The translations under genes were made by a program, and so were the position numbers. A stretch of 64,000 nucleotides of DNA from Rhodococcus ruber (GTDB taxonomy: Bacteria; Actinomycetota; Actinomycetes; Mycobacteriales; Mycobacteriaceae), in NCBI RefSeq assembly GCF_027270735.1, contig NZ_JAPWIJ010000001.1, forward strand, positions 372,001 to 436,000, read 5' to 3'. The notes below the pieces were generated by a model that ran no database searches, was not told the origin of the DNA, and saw nothing but the letters and a program-made list of their open reading frames with translations. This document shows, one piece after another, positions 11,958 to 20,295 of this stretch. Positions within the stretch are counted from its first letter, which is position 1. Every line of letters starts with the position of its first letter.

Positions 11958-12599
11958 TCAGGCGAAGGCTTCGGCCACCTGAGCTTCGAGCTTGGCGACG
12001 AGGCCGGCGTCGGTGGGCATACCGCAGACGGCGAGCCAGTTGGCCAACATGCGGTGCCCGCCCTCGGTGAGGATCGATTCCGGGTGGAACTGCACCCCGT
12101 GAATCGGCAGTTCGACGTGTCTCATGGCCATCACGAGACCCGATTCGGTGCGGCCGATGATCTCGAGTTCCGCCGGAATGGTGTCTTCACGGACAGTCAG
12201 TGAGTGGTACCGAGTGGCGGTGAATGGATCGCTCATCCCTTCGAGAACTCCGACGCCCGAATGGTGCACCAGACTGGTTTTCCCGTGCAGCAGCTCTGGG
12301 GCTTTCTCGACGGTAGCGCCGAATACGGCTCCGATGGCCTGGTGTCCGAGACAGACTCCCAGTAGCGGCGTTTTCGCACGGGCGGCCGCCGACACCAGAT
12401 CCATCGTGGCACCGGCGCGCTGTGGTGTGCCCGGCCCGGGGCTGAGCAGGATGCCGTCGAACTGCACCGCGACCGCATCGCGATCGGTGAGGCGCTCGTC
12501 GTCGTTGCGCCAGACCTCGACATCGACGTTCAGCTGGCCCAGGTACTGGACGAGATTGAAGACGAAGCTGTCGTAGTTGTCGACGACCAGAATGCGCAT
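11958..12599 (-). CDS. trpG: Glutamine amidotransferase of anthranilate/aminodeoxychorismate synthase
   Basis: 213 residues, a class I glutamine amidotransferase domain. The triad is visible as Cys83 (GVCLGHQ) and His172/Glu174 (FHPES); the oxyanion motif is SPGPGTP. It supplies ammonia from glutamine to TrpE or PabB. No partner is in the window, so trpG and pabA cannot be separated; the M. tuberculosis gene at this place is called trpG. The ATG is at 12599. It is co-directional with the DUF881 gene 13 nt upstream and convergent with pknB. Confidence 0.9.
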   Translation of the reverse strand: MRILVVDNYDSFVFNLVQYLGQLNVDVEVWRNDDERLTDRDAVAVQFDGILLSPGPGTPQRAGATMDLVSAAARAKTPLLGVCLGHQAIGAVFGATVEKAPELLHGKTSLVHHSGVGVLEGMSDPFTATRYHSLTVREDTIPAELEIIGRTESGLVMAMRHVELPIHGVQFHPESILTEGGHRMLANWLAVCGMPTDAGLVAKLEAQVAEAFA

Positions 12600-12612
12600 G
12601 TCGACAGCGTAC

Positions 12613-13437
12613 TCAGCGGGGCTGCGCGTACCGCATGCGCACCGATTCGCTGTAGGCGGGCACCGAGACGTTCGCAGAGGTCGCGACGTCGTAGCGCAGG
12701 CCGTAGCGGAGCGCGTACTGCTCGTACAACCGCACCCCGGGCTCGTTCTTCAACGCCGCGCGCAACCGGTCCTGGTCGCCGATCGCCGTCATCACGTACG
12801 GCGGACTGTACGTCCGGCCGCCGAGCAACAGGGTGTTGCCGATGCAGCGCGGAGCCGACGAGGCCACCAGCCGCTGATCCTGCATCGCGATCGCCGACGC
12901 GCCACCGGCCCACAACGCGTTGAGGACGCTTTGCACATCGACCTGATGGACCACCAGATCGTCGGGCGCGGCATCGGATGCATACGCGCCGTCGGGGCCC
13001 CGGGGAGCGTCGGCCATCGTCACGGTCAGTCCGGCGCCGGACGCAGCTTCACGCCCCGCCGCGTCGGCCAGGGAATCGATGCGGGCCAAAGCGTCGGCGA
13101 CGTCGGTGTCGCCGGAGGCGGTGCGCTGCTGGATCGTGTCGACCTGTTGCTCGAGCGCGTCCCTGCTGCGTCGGGCGTCCTCGCTGCTGCCACGAGCGGC
13201 GTCGACGAGATCGGCGAGACGGGTGGTGTCCCCGCTGCGCAGTTCGGTGCCGTCCGAAATATGTCTGGTGGTACCGAGCAACAGACCGACGACTGCACAC
13301 ACCGCGACGGCGAGAACCCACCAGCTGGTGTCGGCGCGGGTCGATCGTCGTGTCACGGGTGCTCGCAATTTGTCCGGTGGGTCGGTGCTGGGCTCACCTG
13401 GGTTAGCGTGTACAGCAACCGGGGCGGTGACTGTCAC
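12613..13437 (-). CDS. DUF881 membrane-anchored protein
   Basis: 274 residues. One membrane segment (~39-56) is followed by a short coiled-coil-like stretch and a DUF881 domain with VHQVDVQSVLNALW, NTLLLGGRTYSPPYVMTAIG and a C-terminal Tyr-rich segment. This is the position of Rv0012 in M. tuberculosis; the molecular function is not established. Firmicute and actinobacterial relatives lie near division genes, and here crgA is divergent. The GTG/ATG choice is not certain; the upstream open start at 13437 is taken. Confidence 0.85.
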   Translation of the reverse strand: MTVTAPVAVHANPGEPSTDPPDKLRAPVTRRSTRADTSWWVLAVAVCAVVGLLLGTTRHISDGTELRSGDTTRLADLVDAARGSSEDARRSRDALEQQVDTIQQRTASGDTDVADALARIDSLADAAGREAASGAGLTVTMADAPRGPDGAYASDAAPDDLVVHQVDVQSVLNALWAGGASAIAMQDQRLVASSAPRCIGNTLLLGGRTYSPPYVMTAIGDQDRLRAALKNEPGVRLYEQYALRYGLRYDVATSANVSVPAYSESVRMRYAQPR

Positions 13438-13503
13438 GGTCCTCGAGGAGACAATAGCCTGGGGATGCGCGACACCCGTCGATCCACAGGTTCCCGTCGT
13501 CAG

Positions 13504-13512
13504 TTGTCCACA
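13504..13512 (+). promoter_or_regulatory. DnaA-box-like site upstream of crgA
   Basis: TTGTCCACA matches the mycobacterial DnaA box. A second TCCACA core (ATCCACA) lies at 13482-13488. Both are in the 121-nt gap between the divergent DUF881 and crgA genes. Confidence 0.5.
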
Positions 13513-13558
13513 GGTCGGTCGCAGGACCGACAGCCGTCAAGAACGCGAAGAGGAAGCA

Positions 13559-13822
13559 ATGCCGAAGTCGAAGGTACGGAAGAAGAACGACTACACGATC
13601 AACCCGGCGAACCGTACGCCGGTGAAGGTCAACGCCGGACCGTCTCCGGTCTGGTACGTGGTCCTGATGCTGGGATTCATGCTGGTCGGCCTGCTGTGGC
13701 TGATCGTCTACTACCTCGCTGCGGACGACATCGCGTTCATCGGAAACCTCGGGGCCTACAACTTCTTGATCGGCTTCGGCTTCATGGTCGTCGGGCTCGT
13801 CATGACCATGAAGTGGCGCTGA
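13559..13822 (+). CDS. crgA: Cell division protein CrgA
   Basis: 87 residues: a basic N-terminus (MPKSKVRKKNDY), two membrane segments (~32-53 and ~66-84) and a short MKWR end. This is the usual size and arrangement of the actinobacterial CrgA family. CrgA is an inner-membrane scaffold that binds FtsZ, FtsQ, FtsI and CwsA and helps regulate septum formation. The ATG at 13559 follows GAAGAGGAAGC. A cwsA-like gene is 2.2 kb downstream. Confidence 0.95.
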   Translation: MPKSKVRKKNDYTINPANRTPVKVNAGPSPVWYVVLMLGFMLVGLLWLIVYYLAADDIAFIGNLGAYNFLIGFGFMVVGLVMTMKWR

Positions 13823-13858
13823 CAGTCGAGCGAGTTACACCGATGTCATTCATCCCCA

Positions 13859-14344
13859 ATGTGGATAAACCCTGTGGATAACTTCTCGAACAATCCACAG
13901 GGTGTGTACGAAGAGCGCTGGGCAACGCCCGTCGTCGCCATCGGAGCACTGGTGGTGGGCGGTTTTGCCCTCGGAATCGGTGCCGCGCTGTCATCCACCG
14001 ACGCCGCTGGAACGTTCCTCGTCGGCCTAGCAGCCGTCGGAATGTGGGTTATTGCGGCACTCGCCGCCGCACAGCGTCCCCGCCTCGCCATCACCCGCGA
14101 CGGATCGTTGACGATGAAACGCCTCAGCGGCGTGCACACGTACTCCCGCGCCGACATCGTGCGCGTGAAAATAGTGCGCTACCCACGACTCGGCCGACGC
14201 GTCCCGATGCTCGAACTCGACATTCGCCCGCCAGGCGAGGACGACGACCGACTGATCATCTTCGGCAGATGGGACCTCGGCACCGACCCACGGGATGTGT
14301 TCGACGCCCTGGACCTACACGGTCTGGTGCCACCCAGCGCCTGA
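13859..14344 (+). CDS. PH-domain membrane protein (Rv0010c-like)
   Basis: 161 residues. Two hydrophobic segments (~24-42 and ~46-66) precede a bacterial PH-like domain with RPRLAITRDGSL and a conserved end, RWDLGTDPRDVFDAL, shared with Rv0010c. Function unknown. The ATG at 13859 has no clear ribosome site and lies inside a pair of DnaA boxes; an in-frame GTG at 13874 is an alternative. It converges with the rhomboid gene, with a 50-nt repeat element between them. Confidence 0.85.
   Translation: MWINPVDNFSNNPQGVYEERWATPVVAIGALVVGGFALGIGAALSSTDAAGTFLVGLAAVGMWVIAALAAAQRPRLAITRDGSLTMKRLSGVHTYSRADIVRVKIVRYPRLGRRVPMLELDIRPPGEDDDRLIIFGRWDLGTDPRDVFDALDLHGLVPPSA
13860..13903 (+). promoter_or_regulatory. 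Two DnaA boxes and an 11-bp inverted repeat at the PH-protein start
   Basis: TGTGGATAA occurs exactly at 13860-13868 and 13873-13881 (13 bp apart, same orientation). The second lies partly in an 11-bp perfect inverted repeat, ACCCTGTGGAT (13869-13879) with ATCCACAGGGT (13893-13903). Both boxes equal the consensus TTATCCACA on the minus strand. Confidence 0.6.
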
Positions 14345-14363
14345 AAGTCGAGCGGCCCGGTGT

Positions 14364-14413
14364 ACTCGATGTGACGTTCAGTGGCCTTTTCGGGGGTCAA
14401 TGGCACATCGAGT
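14364..14413. repeat. 50-nt inverted-repeat element, copy 1
   Basis: The ends ACTCGATGTG and CACATCGAGT are perfect 10-bp inverted repeats around a centre containing GGCCTTTTCGGGGGTC. A second copy at 20581-20630 differs at two of 50 positions. It sits between convergent genes and could act as a terminator. Confidence 0.85.
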
Positions 14414-14440
14414 GGACTCGGGTCGGCAAATGGCGGGCGG

Positions 14441-15370
14441 TCAGATGCCCATCTGCGCGCGGAGGTCGAGCATTCGCACCGCGATGATGCCGAGGGTCAC
14501 CAGAGCGACCGCGATCACCGAGATCCAGGCCATGGACACGCCGGCCGAGGTTTGTGAACTCTCCGGCCCCCGGCGTCTGTTGGGGAGAAACACCAAGCCG
14601 GCGGTGGCGGCGGCACCGGCGACGAGTCCGCCCATATGACCCCACAGCGAGATGCTGGGGATCGAGATGCTGATGAAGATGTTGAGTGCGATGACGATCA
14701 GAACCGGTGCCGGGCTTCGCTTGAGCCTGAGCAGGATGACGGCCTGGGCACCCAGCAGCCCGAAAACCGCACCGGAAGCGCCGGCGGTGAGAGACAACGG
14801 GTTCTCGAACACCATGACCGACGCGCTGCCGCCGAGCAGCGACAGGAAGTAGACAGCGAGATACCTGCTGCGGCCCAGGACCAGTTCGACGTCGCGACCG
14901 ATGAGATAGAGCGCGAACATGTTGACCAGAAGATGGATCGGCCCGATGTGAACGAATCCGTTGCCGATCAGGCGAAACACATCGCCGTCCGCCACGAGCA
15001 GACTGTTCAGAGACCATGCCCTGGCAAGCGAAGATTCGTTGAAATTGCTCGCGACGTTGCCGGACTGAGCGGCGGTGATGCCGAAGACCACGACGTTGAT
15101 CGCTATCAGGGCGTAGGTCAACGGGGTCTTGGCAGATCGCGTGACGGGCGCACCGGCGACAGTCTGCGCAGTGCGGACGTTCTTGTTGCCCTCTCGCACA
15201 CAATCGACGCAATGCTGCCCCACAGCGGCGGCCTGCAAGCACTGCGGGCACGCCGGGCGACCACAGCGCGAGCACGCCAGACCCGTGGGGCGGTCGGGAT
15301 GTCGGACGCACACCGACTGGGGTGGGTTGGGTTGGTCGCCGTACGGGCCACCCCAGCCGGGGTTCGTCAT
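14441..15370 (-). CDS. Rhomboid-family intramembrane serine protease with N-terminal zinc-binding region
   Basis: 309 residues. The N-terminal ~60 residues hold nine possible metal ligands (Cys21, His24, Cys33, Cys36, Cys41, Cys44, His53, Cys54, Cys57), resembling a B-box-type zinc finger. The rhomboid domain follows with about seven membrane segments, His146/Asn150 in HLLVNMFALY, the nucleophile Ser199 in GASGAVFG and the partner His245 in GHMGG. All catalytic residues are present. Substrates are unknown. It lies 24 nt downstream of ppiA on the same strand, so they may share a transcript. Confidence 0.92.
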   Translation of the reverse strand: MTNPGWGGPYGDQPNPPQSVCVRHPDRPTGLACSRCGRPACPQCLQAAAVGQHCVDCVREGNKNVRTAQTVAGAPVTRSAKTPLTYALIAINVVVFGITAAQSGNVASNFNESSLARAWSLNSLLVADGDVFRLIGNGFVHIGPIHLLVNMFALYLIGRDVELVLGRSRYLAVYFLSLLGGSASVMVFENPLSLTAGASGAVFGLLGAQAVILLRLKRSPAPVLIVIALNIFISISIPSISLWGHMGGLVAGAAATAGLVFLPNRRRGPESSQTSAGVSMAWISVIAVALVTLGIIAVRMLDLRAQMGI

Positions 15371-15394
15371 CGTGAATCTCTCTGTGGAACTAGA

Positions 15395-15931
15395 TCAGGC
15401 AATCGTGACGCTGTTGATGACGACCTCGTCCACCGGACGATCGCCGCGGCCGACCTGCGTGCTCGAGATTGCGTCGACGACCTTCTTGGACGCCTCGTCG
15501 GTGACCTCACCGAAGATGCTGTGCTTGCGGTTGAGGTGCGGGGTCTTGCCGGTGGTGATGAAGAACTGCGAGCCGTTGGTGCCGGGGCCTGCGTTCGCCA
15601 TGGCCAGCAGGTACGGGCGATCGAACGAGAGTTCGGGGTGGAACTCGTCTTCGAACTTGTAGCCCGGTCCACCGGAGCCGGTGCCGGTCGGGTCGCCGCC
15701 CTGGATCATGAAACCGTCGATGACGCGGTGGAAGACTGCACCGTCGTAGAACGGTCCGGTCTTGGCACCCGACGCGTTCTGCGTCGTGTATTCCTTCGAC
15801 CCGTCCGCGAGACCGACGAAGTTCGCGACGGTCTTGGGGGCGTGATTGCCGAACAGTTCGATGACGATGTCGCCGCGGTTGGTGTGCAGCGTTGCCGTTT
15901 GGGTCTTGTTTGGTGAAGTCACGCCCACCAT
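15395..15931 (-). CDS. ppiA: Cytoplasmic peptidyl-prolyl cis-trans isomerase (cyclophilin)
   Basis: 178 residues; a cyclophilin domain without signal peptide. Motifs: FGNHAPKTVANFVGLA, FYDGAVFHRVIDGFMIQGGD (catalytic Arg), FEDEFHPELSF, LLAMANAGPGTNGSQFFIT and HSIFGEV. It accelerates proline isomerisation during folding. The ATG at 15931 gives the length and N-terminus typical of actinobacterial PpiA; a longer open frame reaches 16024 but would overlap the divergent cwsA-like gene. Confidence 0.93.
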   Translation of the reverse strand: MVGVTSPNKTQTATLHTNRGDIVIELFGNHAPKTVANFVGLADGSKEYTTQNASGAKTGPFYDGAVFHRVIDGFMIQGGDPTGTGSGGPGYKFEDEFHPELSFDRPYLLAMANAGPGTNGSQFFITTGKTPHLNRKHSIFGEVTDEASKKVVDAISSTQVGRGDRPVDEVVINSVTIA

Positions 15932-16013
15932 CGTGCCATCTCGAGCGACCGGGCAGTTCACAGGTGGTGTATTGGGAGGGTCGATCGGGGTGCCGTTGTG
16001 GAACAGTGAGGGT

Positions 16014-16394
16014 ATGACGAGCACTACGAAAACCGAGCAGGTTCACTCCTCCACCGGCACGGCGGCATCGACGCTGCTCGGTGCCGCTTCCGCCGTGAGC
16101 AAGGGCCCTGCCGGTGTGGGTCTGCTGCTCGCCAAGCGCGGCTACGGTCTGGCCCGCAAACAGGCTGCTCAGCGTCGCGCCGCCACTGCGGAACGGATTG
16201 CCGAAGCCAACCTCACCAGGACGGCTCTGACGGTCGACCCGAAGTCAGGAAACAAGCGCCGCGTTCTGCTGTTCGGGGCTGCCGCTGCCGTCATCGGTGG
16301 TGTCGTGTTGTACCTCGGCCGTCGCCGAAACGAGGTACCGCCGCCCGCCGACGTTCCGCCGAGCCTGGCCGACTACGAGGACGGCTCGTCATAG
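16014..16394 (+). CDS. cwsA: CwsA-like cell wall synthesis/division membrane protein
   Basis: 126 residues: a polar N-terminus, an amphipathic basic helix region (~40-65, rich in Arg, Ala, Gln), one membrane segment (~84-102) followed by Arg residues, and a Pro-rich tail. Size, topology and position next to ppiA match CwsA (Rv0008c), a CrgA- and Wag31-interacting protein needed for normal polar growth in mycobacteria. Sequence identity is low, so the call rests mainly on context. ATG preceded by AGTGAGGG. Its last 6 nt overlap the end of the convergent DUF1023 gene. Confidence 0.75.
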   Translation: MTSTTKTEQVHSSTGTAASTLLGAASAVSKGPAGVGLLLAKRGYGLARKQAAQRRAATAERIAEANLTRTALTVDPKSGNKRRVLLFGAAAAVIGGVVLYLGRRRNEVPPPADVPPSLADYEDGSS

Positions 16395-18020
16395 ATACAG
16401 AAGCTTCTGCAGCAGGTCGAACAAAGCCGGCCTGGTTCTGATCACGGCGTCTTCGCTGCGGTCGGCGACGACAAGCGCGGCGTTGTATCGACTGGTCGAT
16501 TCCTCGGCAAAGTAGTCGCTGTGACCGATGGATCCGCCGCGGCCGTCGGATCCATCGGTCGAGAGCAGCGTGACCCCGTCCATCGAGCCTGGGTCGCGGC
16601 CGAAGGCACCGAGGTCGGCGACGATATCGCCGCCGGCTTCGGCCGAGAACACGTGTCCGTCGGGAAGCCGAAGATCCGAGACCGTGTGCGTACCCAATCC
16701 TGGGGACCCGAGCGCCACGAAATCGTCGACCCCGGTGTCGGCTCGAAGCGCCGACGCTGCGGTGAGCGACCCGTACGAGTGGGCCAGCACCGACAGGTGC
16801 GGATCGCTCGCACGAGCTGCGTCGAGTCCGTCCAGAAATGGACCGAGCCGATCTGCCCCCTCGTCCGCCGCTACTGGGGACATCACGGTTCGGTCGGGAT
16901 CGAGCAGTCTCCAGCCGAGCTGGGGAGCCTGGTAGTTCATCCACGTCACGACCGCCGCACTCTCGCCCTGATTTCTTGGAAGAAGTTGCTGCACAGTCGA
17001 TTTCAAACCATCCATGTCTCCGTCGTAGCTCTCGATGTCTCCGTACACTGTCGAACCAAGGCCAGGTACGAACACTGCCACATGAGTAGCGGTATCGACA
17101 TCACCCACCGCAACAGCCGCTGTGGTCTCCTCGTACGAGGAGTTGTCCACCACCAGAAGCTGCCGATCTCCCTGCGCAAGAACAGATTCGATCGCGTCGA
17201 GCGACTCGAGTCGCCTACGCGTCTGTTCGAGCCCGGCATCCGCGTCGCTGAAAATACCCCCGAACACGTTGTCGTCCAACTCCTTCCGTAGCCCGGCCTC
17301 AGCAGCGAGGAGGCGAACACGCTCGGCGGCCAGAACCCGCCGGTTGGCACTGTCTCGTACCCGACCCGGCAGACCGTCGAGACTGCCGATCAGCGCGGGC
17401 TGCTCCATCATCAACTTGGTTCGTGCGGCAGGCGAGAGCGCGCTCCAGAACGCAGAATTGGCAGCCGGAGTTGCGCCCGGGGTCACCGAGGCCGCAACTG
17501 CTGTCGCAACCTGCATCTGCGGGGTTTCCCCGCTGAGGCGTCGGGCACAGGTGTCGTCGAAAGCCGTGGCCATGCGCATCAACTGAGAGATTCGCGCCGC
17601 CAACTCCTCACGAAGACGCCGACGATCCCGCGTCGTAGACCACAGGTCCGAGAGTGCAACCGAGTAGGACGCGACCATGTCGGTGACCGAACCATCGGAG
17701 TCGATTGCGAACCGGGATTCGCCTGCCTCCTGCTCCACCACACGCAGAGCGGCCGTCAGACTCGCCATGTCGATCGAGGCGTCGGCGATGCAGCTCGCGA
17801 TCCGAAGCAGCTCGTCTGAGAAGTCGCTTCCATCGGATGAAACGCTCCTCATTGCCTCTCGCGCAGCATCAGCGGCCGGGCCGGTCCATTCGTCGCCGAA
17901 TGCCTCGTCCGTGAACGAACGATGCACGACCACCAGTTCGCGCCACTGCCGCATCAGACCGTCGGAGGCAGTGATCAACTCACGGCTGTTCCACGATCTG
18001 AACTCGTCGAGTGTGACCAT
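16389..18020 (-). CDS. DUF1023 (alpha/beta hydrolase) protein
   Basis: 543 residues. The N-terminal half is helical, with an early segment like a WXG/ESX-secreted fold (WTGPAADAAREAM, ~38-50). The C-terminal half is a DUF1023 alpha/beta-hydrolase domain with VFVPGLGSTV, the nucleophile-elbow-like LAHSYGSLTA (Ser at ~413) and ALGSPGLG. No signal peptide or membrane segment is seen. The substrate is unknown; mycobacteria carry many members. The ATG at 18020 is used; an in-frame TTG at 18059 would add 13 basic residues. An inverted repeat lies 70 nt upstream. Confidence 0.8.
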   Translation of the reverse strand: MVTLDEFRSWNSRELITASDGLMRQWRELVVVHRSFTDEAFGDEWTGPAADAAREAMRSVSSDGSDFSDELLRIASCIADASIDMASLTAALRVVEQEAGESRFAIDSDGSVTDMVASYSVALSDLWSTTRDRRRLREELAARISQLMRMATAFDDTCARRLSGETPQMQVATAVAASVTPGATPAANSAFWSALSPAARTKLMMEQPALIGSLDGLPGRVRDSANRRVLAAERVRLLAAEAGLRKELDDNVFGGIFSDADAGLEQTRRRLESLDAIESVLAQGDRQLLVVDNSSYEETTAAVAVGDVDTATHVAVFVPGLGSTVYGDIESYDGDMDGLKSTVQQLLPRNQGESAAVVTWMNYQAPQLGWRLLDPDRTVMSPVAADEGADRLGPFLDGLDAARASDPHLSVLAHSYGSLTAASALRADTGVDDFVALGSPGLGTHTVSDLRLPDGHVFSAEAGGDIVADLGAFGRDPGSMDGVTLLSTDGSDGRGGSIGHSDYFAEESTSRYNAALVVADRSEDAVIRTRPALFDLLQKLLYL

Positions 18021-18088
18021 CGTGATTCCCCCGCTGCGTCGTCGTATCCGACGAGTCAACGCGAAGGACGAGTCCCGCTGTGAAATCT

Positions 18089-18118
18089 ATCCCCAGCCTG
18101 TGGATGAAATCTGGGGAT
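18089..18118. promoter_or_regulatory. Inverted repeat upstream of the DUF1023 gene
   Basis: ATCCCCAG (18089-18096) and CTGGGGAT (18111-18118) form a perfect 8-bp inverted repeat with a 14-nt spacer. The spacer contains TGTGGATGA, one base from a DnaA box. It could be an operator. Confidence 0.4.
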
Positions 18119-18140
18119 CAAACTGATTGTCTTGTGCACA

Positions 18141-19187
18141 TCATCGCGCGATTCTGTGGACCGGTCCGCTGAAGCCGTCTCCTGGGTCGGTCGGACGACT
18201 GGTCCGAGGCGGCCTGCTCCGCTTTGCCCGATAAAGATCTGCGTCGGCTGCCCGGTAGATCTCACCCCAACGACGACCTGCAGGCATGCATGCCAGGCCG
18301 ACGCTCCATTCGGCCCGATGGGCACGGCGCAAGCGATCGATGATCTGCAAGGCTTCTTTCTCGAGAACCCCGGGCATGAACAATACGAATTCGTCTCCAC
18401 CGAGGCGACCGAGGACGTCTCGTTTGGTCAGCTGTCCCTTCCACGCTTTCGAGACCCGAGTCAGGAGTACGTCACCCGCGATGTGGCCGTACTCGTCGTT
18501 GATCTCCTTGAAATTGTCGAGATCGAGCACCGCCAGGCTGACCGAGAGTCCGCGGGCGGCGCAGGCCGGCAGCATCTTCTCGATCTTGGACTCGAAACCG
18601 AAGCGATTGAGTAGTCCGGTCAATGCGTCGTGGGTCGAGAAATACCGCATCCGGCGTGCGAAGACGCCGAACACCTCGGTCGCACCGACGATTCCGAGAG
18701 CAACGAGAATGTAGGAGATGAACGGTGTCCCGTACGGCGCGATCGCGGCACCGATCACTGCCGAAACAGCAAGCACCGCAACCCAGATACCGGCATTTCG
18801 CTCGGACCAGAAGGCACCTATGTGCATTCCGAGGAACATCGCGGCCTGCACACAGATCAGGAAGGCAGGCATGGTGTCGCTGCTACCCAATGCACACGCG
18901 AGTCCCACCACCGACAGCGCGGTCGCACAACCCACCGCTCGTTTGGGGCTGGGCACACCCGCCCGCACCAGAACCACGATCGCCAGTGGACCCATCACCA
19001 ACGCCAGCGCCGCGAGAACCTGCTGGGGGCCGGACAGATTGGACCACGATGCGACCGCGCTCGCGGCGTAGAGAACGGTGGTCACAGCTGCGAACACCGC
19101 GAGCATGCGACCGGACTCGTCGAACCTCGGCCTGCTCACCAGTCGGTGCCGGTTGCGTCGGGCGCCGCCTGCTCGTGCTCGCGGCAA
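18141..19187 (-). CDS. Membrane GGDEF-domain protein (probable diguanylate cyclase)
   Basis: 348 residues. About six hydrophobic segments (~28-185) form a membrane sensor part. A GGDEF domain follows, with THDALTGLLNRFGFE, DLDNFKEINDEYGH and an intact GGDEF signature at ~263-267, so cyclic-di-GMP synthesis is likely. The inhibitory I-site RxxD is not conserved; the residues there read TKRD. No EAL domain is present. The start is uncertain: a TTG at 19187 is the first codon after an in-frame stop and has no clear ribosome site; an internal GTG or ATG is possible. Confidence 0.85.
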   Translation of the reverse strand: MPRARAGGARRNRHRLVSRPRFDESGRMLAVFAAVTTVLYAASAVASWSNLSGPQQVLAALALVMGPLAIVVLVRAGVPSPKRAVGCATALSVVGLACALGSSDTMPAFLICVQAAMFLGMHIGAFWSERNAGIWVAVLAVSAVIGAAIAPYGTPFISYILVALGIVGATEVFGVFARRMRYFSTHDALTGLLNRFGFESKIEKMLPACAARGLSVSLAVLDLDNFKEINDEYGHIAGDVLLTRVSKAWKGQLTKRDVLGRLGGDEFVLFMPGVLEKEALQIIDRLRRAHRAEWSVGLACMPAGRRWGEIYRAADADLYRAKRSRPPRTSRPTDPGDGFSGPVHRIAR

Positions 19188-19344
19188 CGCACACCGAACC
19201 GGACCACATCACTCACCTGATACCCCCCAGGCACCATCGGCCCTCCCCACGCACTACGGCCATCGCCTCACATGACCCAACGATGCCCGGACTCTAACAC
19301 CTTCGAGGCACGACCACGACTCTGCGGAGGGAAGACGCAGCAGG

Positions 19345-20295
19345 TCAGGACGCCTTCTCGGCGCGTGCAGCCTCCCTGGCGAGCAATCGATCCCGAGACT
19401 CCTCGAACTTGGTTGCCTTGGACTCCAAGTCCTCGACGAATGCGGCCAGCCGATCGCGATCCCGCTCGCCCTCGCCGGTGAAATCGTTGCGCTCGAAGAT
19501 CTTCCACTTGCGCAGCACCGGCAGCAGCACTTCGTCCAGATGCTGCCGGAGATCGTAAATTCCATTCTTGGCCAGAATCATGGCGTTCTTTCGGAAGTTC
19601 GGCATGTTCAAGCCGGGCATCTGGAAGTCCGTTGCGACATCGGCGATGGCGCGAACCATCTGATCGGGCACGAGATCCAACGATGCCTCACCGAGGTTCC
19701 GATAGAAGATCATGTGCAGATTCTCGTCCGCAGCAACACGAGCCAACATTCGATCCGCCACCGGATCGCCACACGCCAACCCCGTATTACGGTGCGACAC
19801 CCGAGTCGCCAGCTCCTGGAACGTCACATACGCGACCGAATGCAGGAAGTTTGCCCCGTCCATGGGCGCATCCACGCCCACGGTCATGTGGTGCATCCGA
19901 GCCCGCTCCAGCTCCACCGGGTCGACTGCACGCGTCACCACCAGATAATCGCGCATCACGATCCCGTGGCGATTCTCTTCCGCAGTCCAACGCCCCACCC
20001 ACGTGCCCCAGGCACCGTCCAAAGAGAAATTGTCTGCCAATCCCCGGTGATACGACGGCAGATTGTCCTCGGTGAGCAGATTGGTGATCATCGCCGTCCG
20101 GGCCAATTCCGACAACGACGACTGCTCGAGAGACCAGTCTTCCCCGCCCATCGCCGCGAAGTTCCGGCCCAGATCCCACGGAACGTAGTCATGTGGATGC
20201 CATTCCTTCGCCATCGACAGATGACGATTCAGGTTGGCTTCCAGGGTGCCGTCGAGTTCGGTCAACAGCTCTTCATGATCGAGAACACGTGTCAT
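19345..20295 (-). CDS. Acyl-ACP desaturase (diiron, ferritin-like)
   Basis: 316 residues, matching the DesA family (fatty acid desaturase type 2). The two metal-binding motifs EENRHG and DENLHM are present with the spacing expected for a carboxylate-bridged diiron site, plus an earlier Glu in the Thr-Glu-Asp-Asn segment. It should introduce a double bond into ACP-bound fatty acids and needs electrons from a ferredoxin/reductase. The ATG at 20295 is preceded by AAGGAG. Paralogues are common in this group, so DesA1 or DesA2 cannot be assigned. Confidence 0.9.
   Translation of the reverse strand: MTRVLDHEELLTELDGTLEANLNRHLSMAKEWHPHDYVPWDLGRNFAAMGGEDWSLEQSSLSELARTAMITNLLTEDNLPSYHRGLADNFSLDGAWGTWVGRWTAEENRHGIVMRDYLVVTRAVDPVELERARMHHMTVGVDAPMDGANFLHSVAYVTFQELATRVSHRNTGLACGDPVADRMLARVAADENLHMIFYRNLGEASLDLVPDQMVRAIADVATDFQMPGLNMPNFRKNAMILAKNGIYDLRQHLDEVLLPVLRKWKIFERNDFTGEGERDRDRLAAFVEDLESKATKFEESRDRLLAREAARAEKAS

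Noticed and set aside
15932-16024. Longer PpiA from an upstream start
   Set aside because: It would overlap the divergent cwsA-like start and the added residues do not match cyclophilins.
18021-18059. N-terminal extension of the DUF1023 protein from a TTG
   Set aside because: No ribosome site and Arg-rich extra residues; the ATG at 18020 is preferred.
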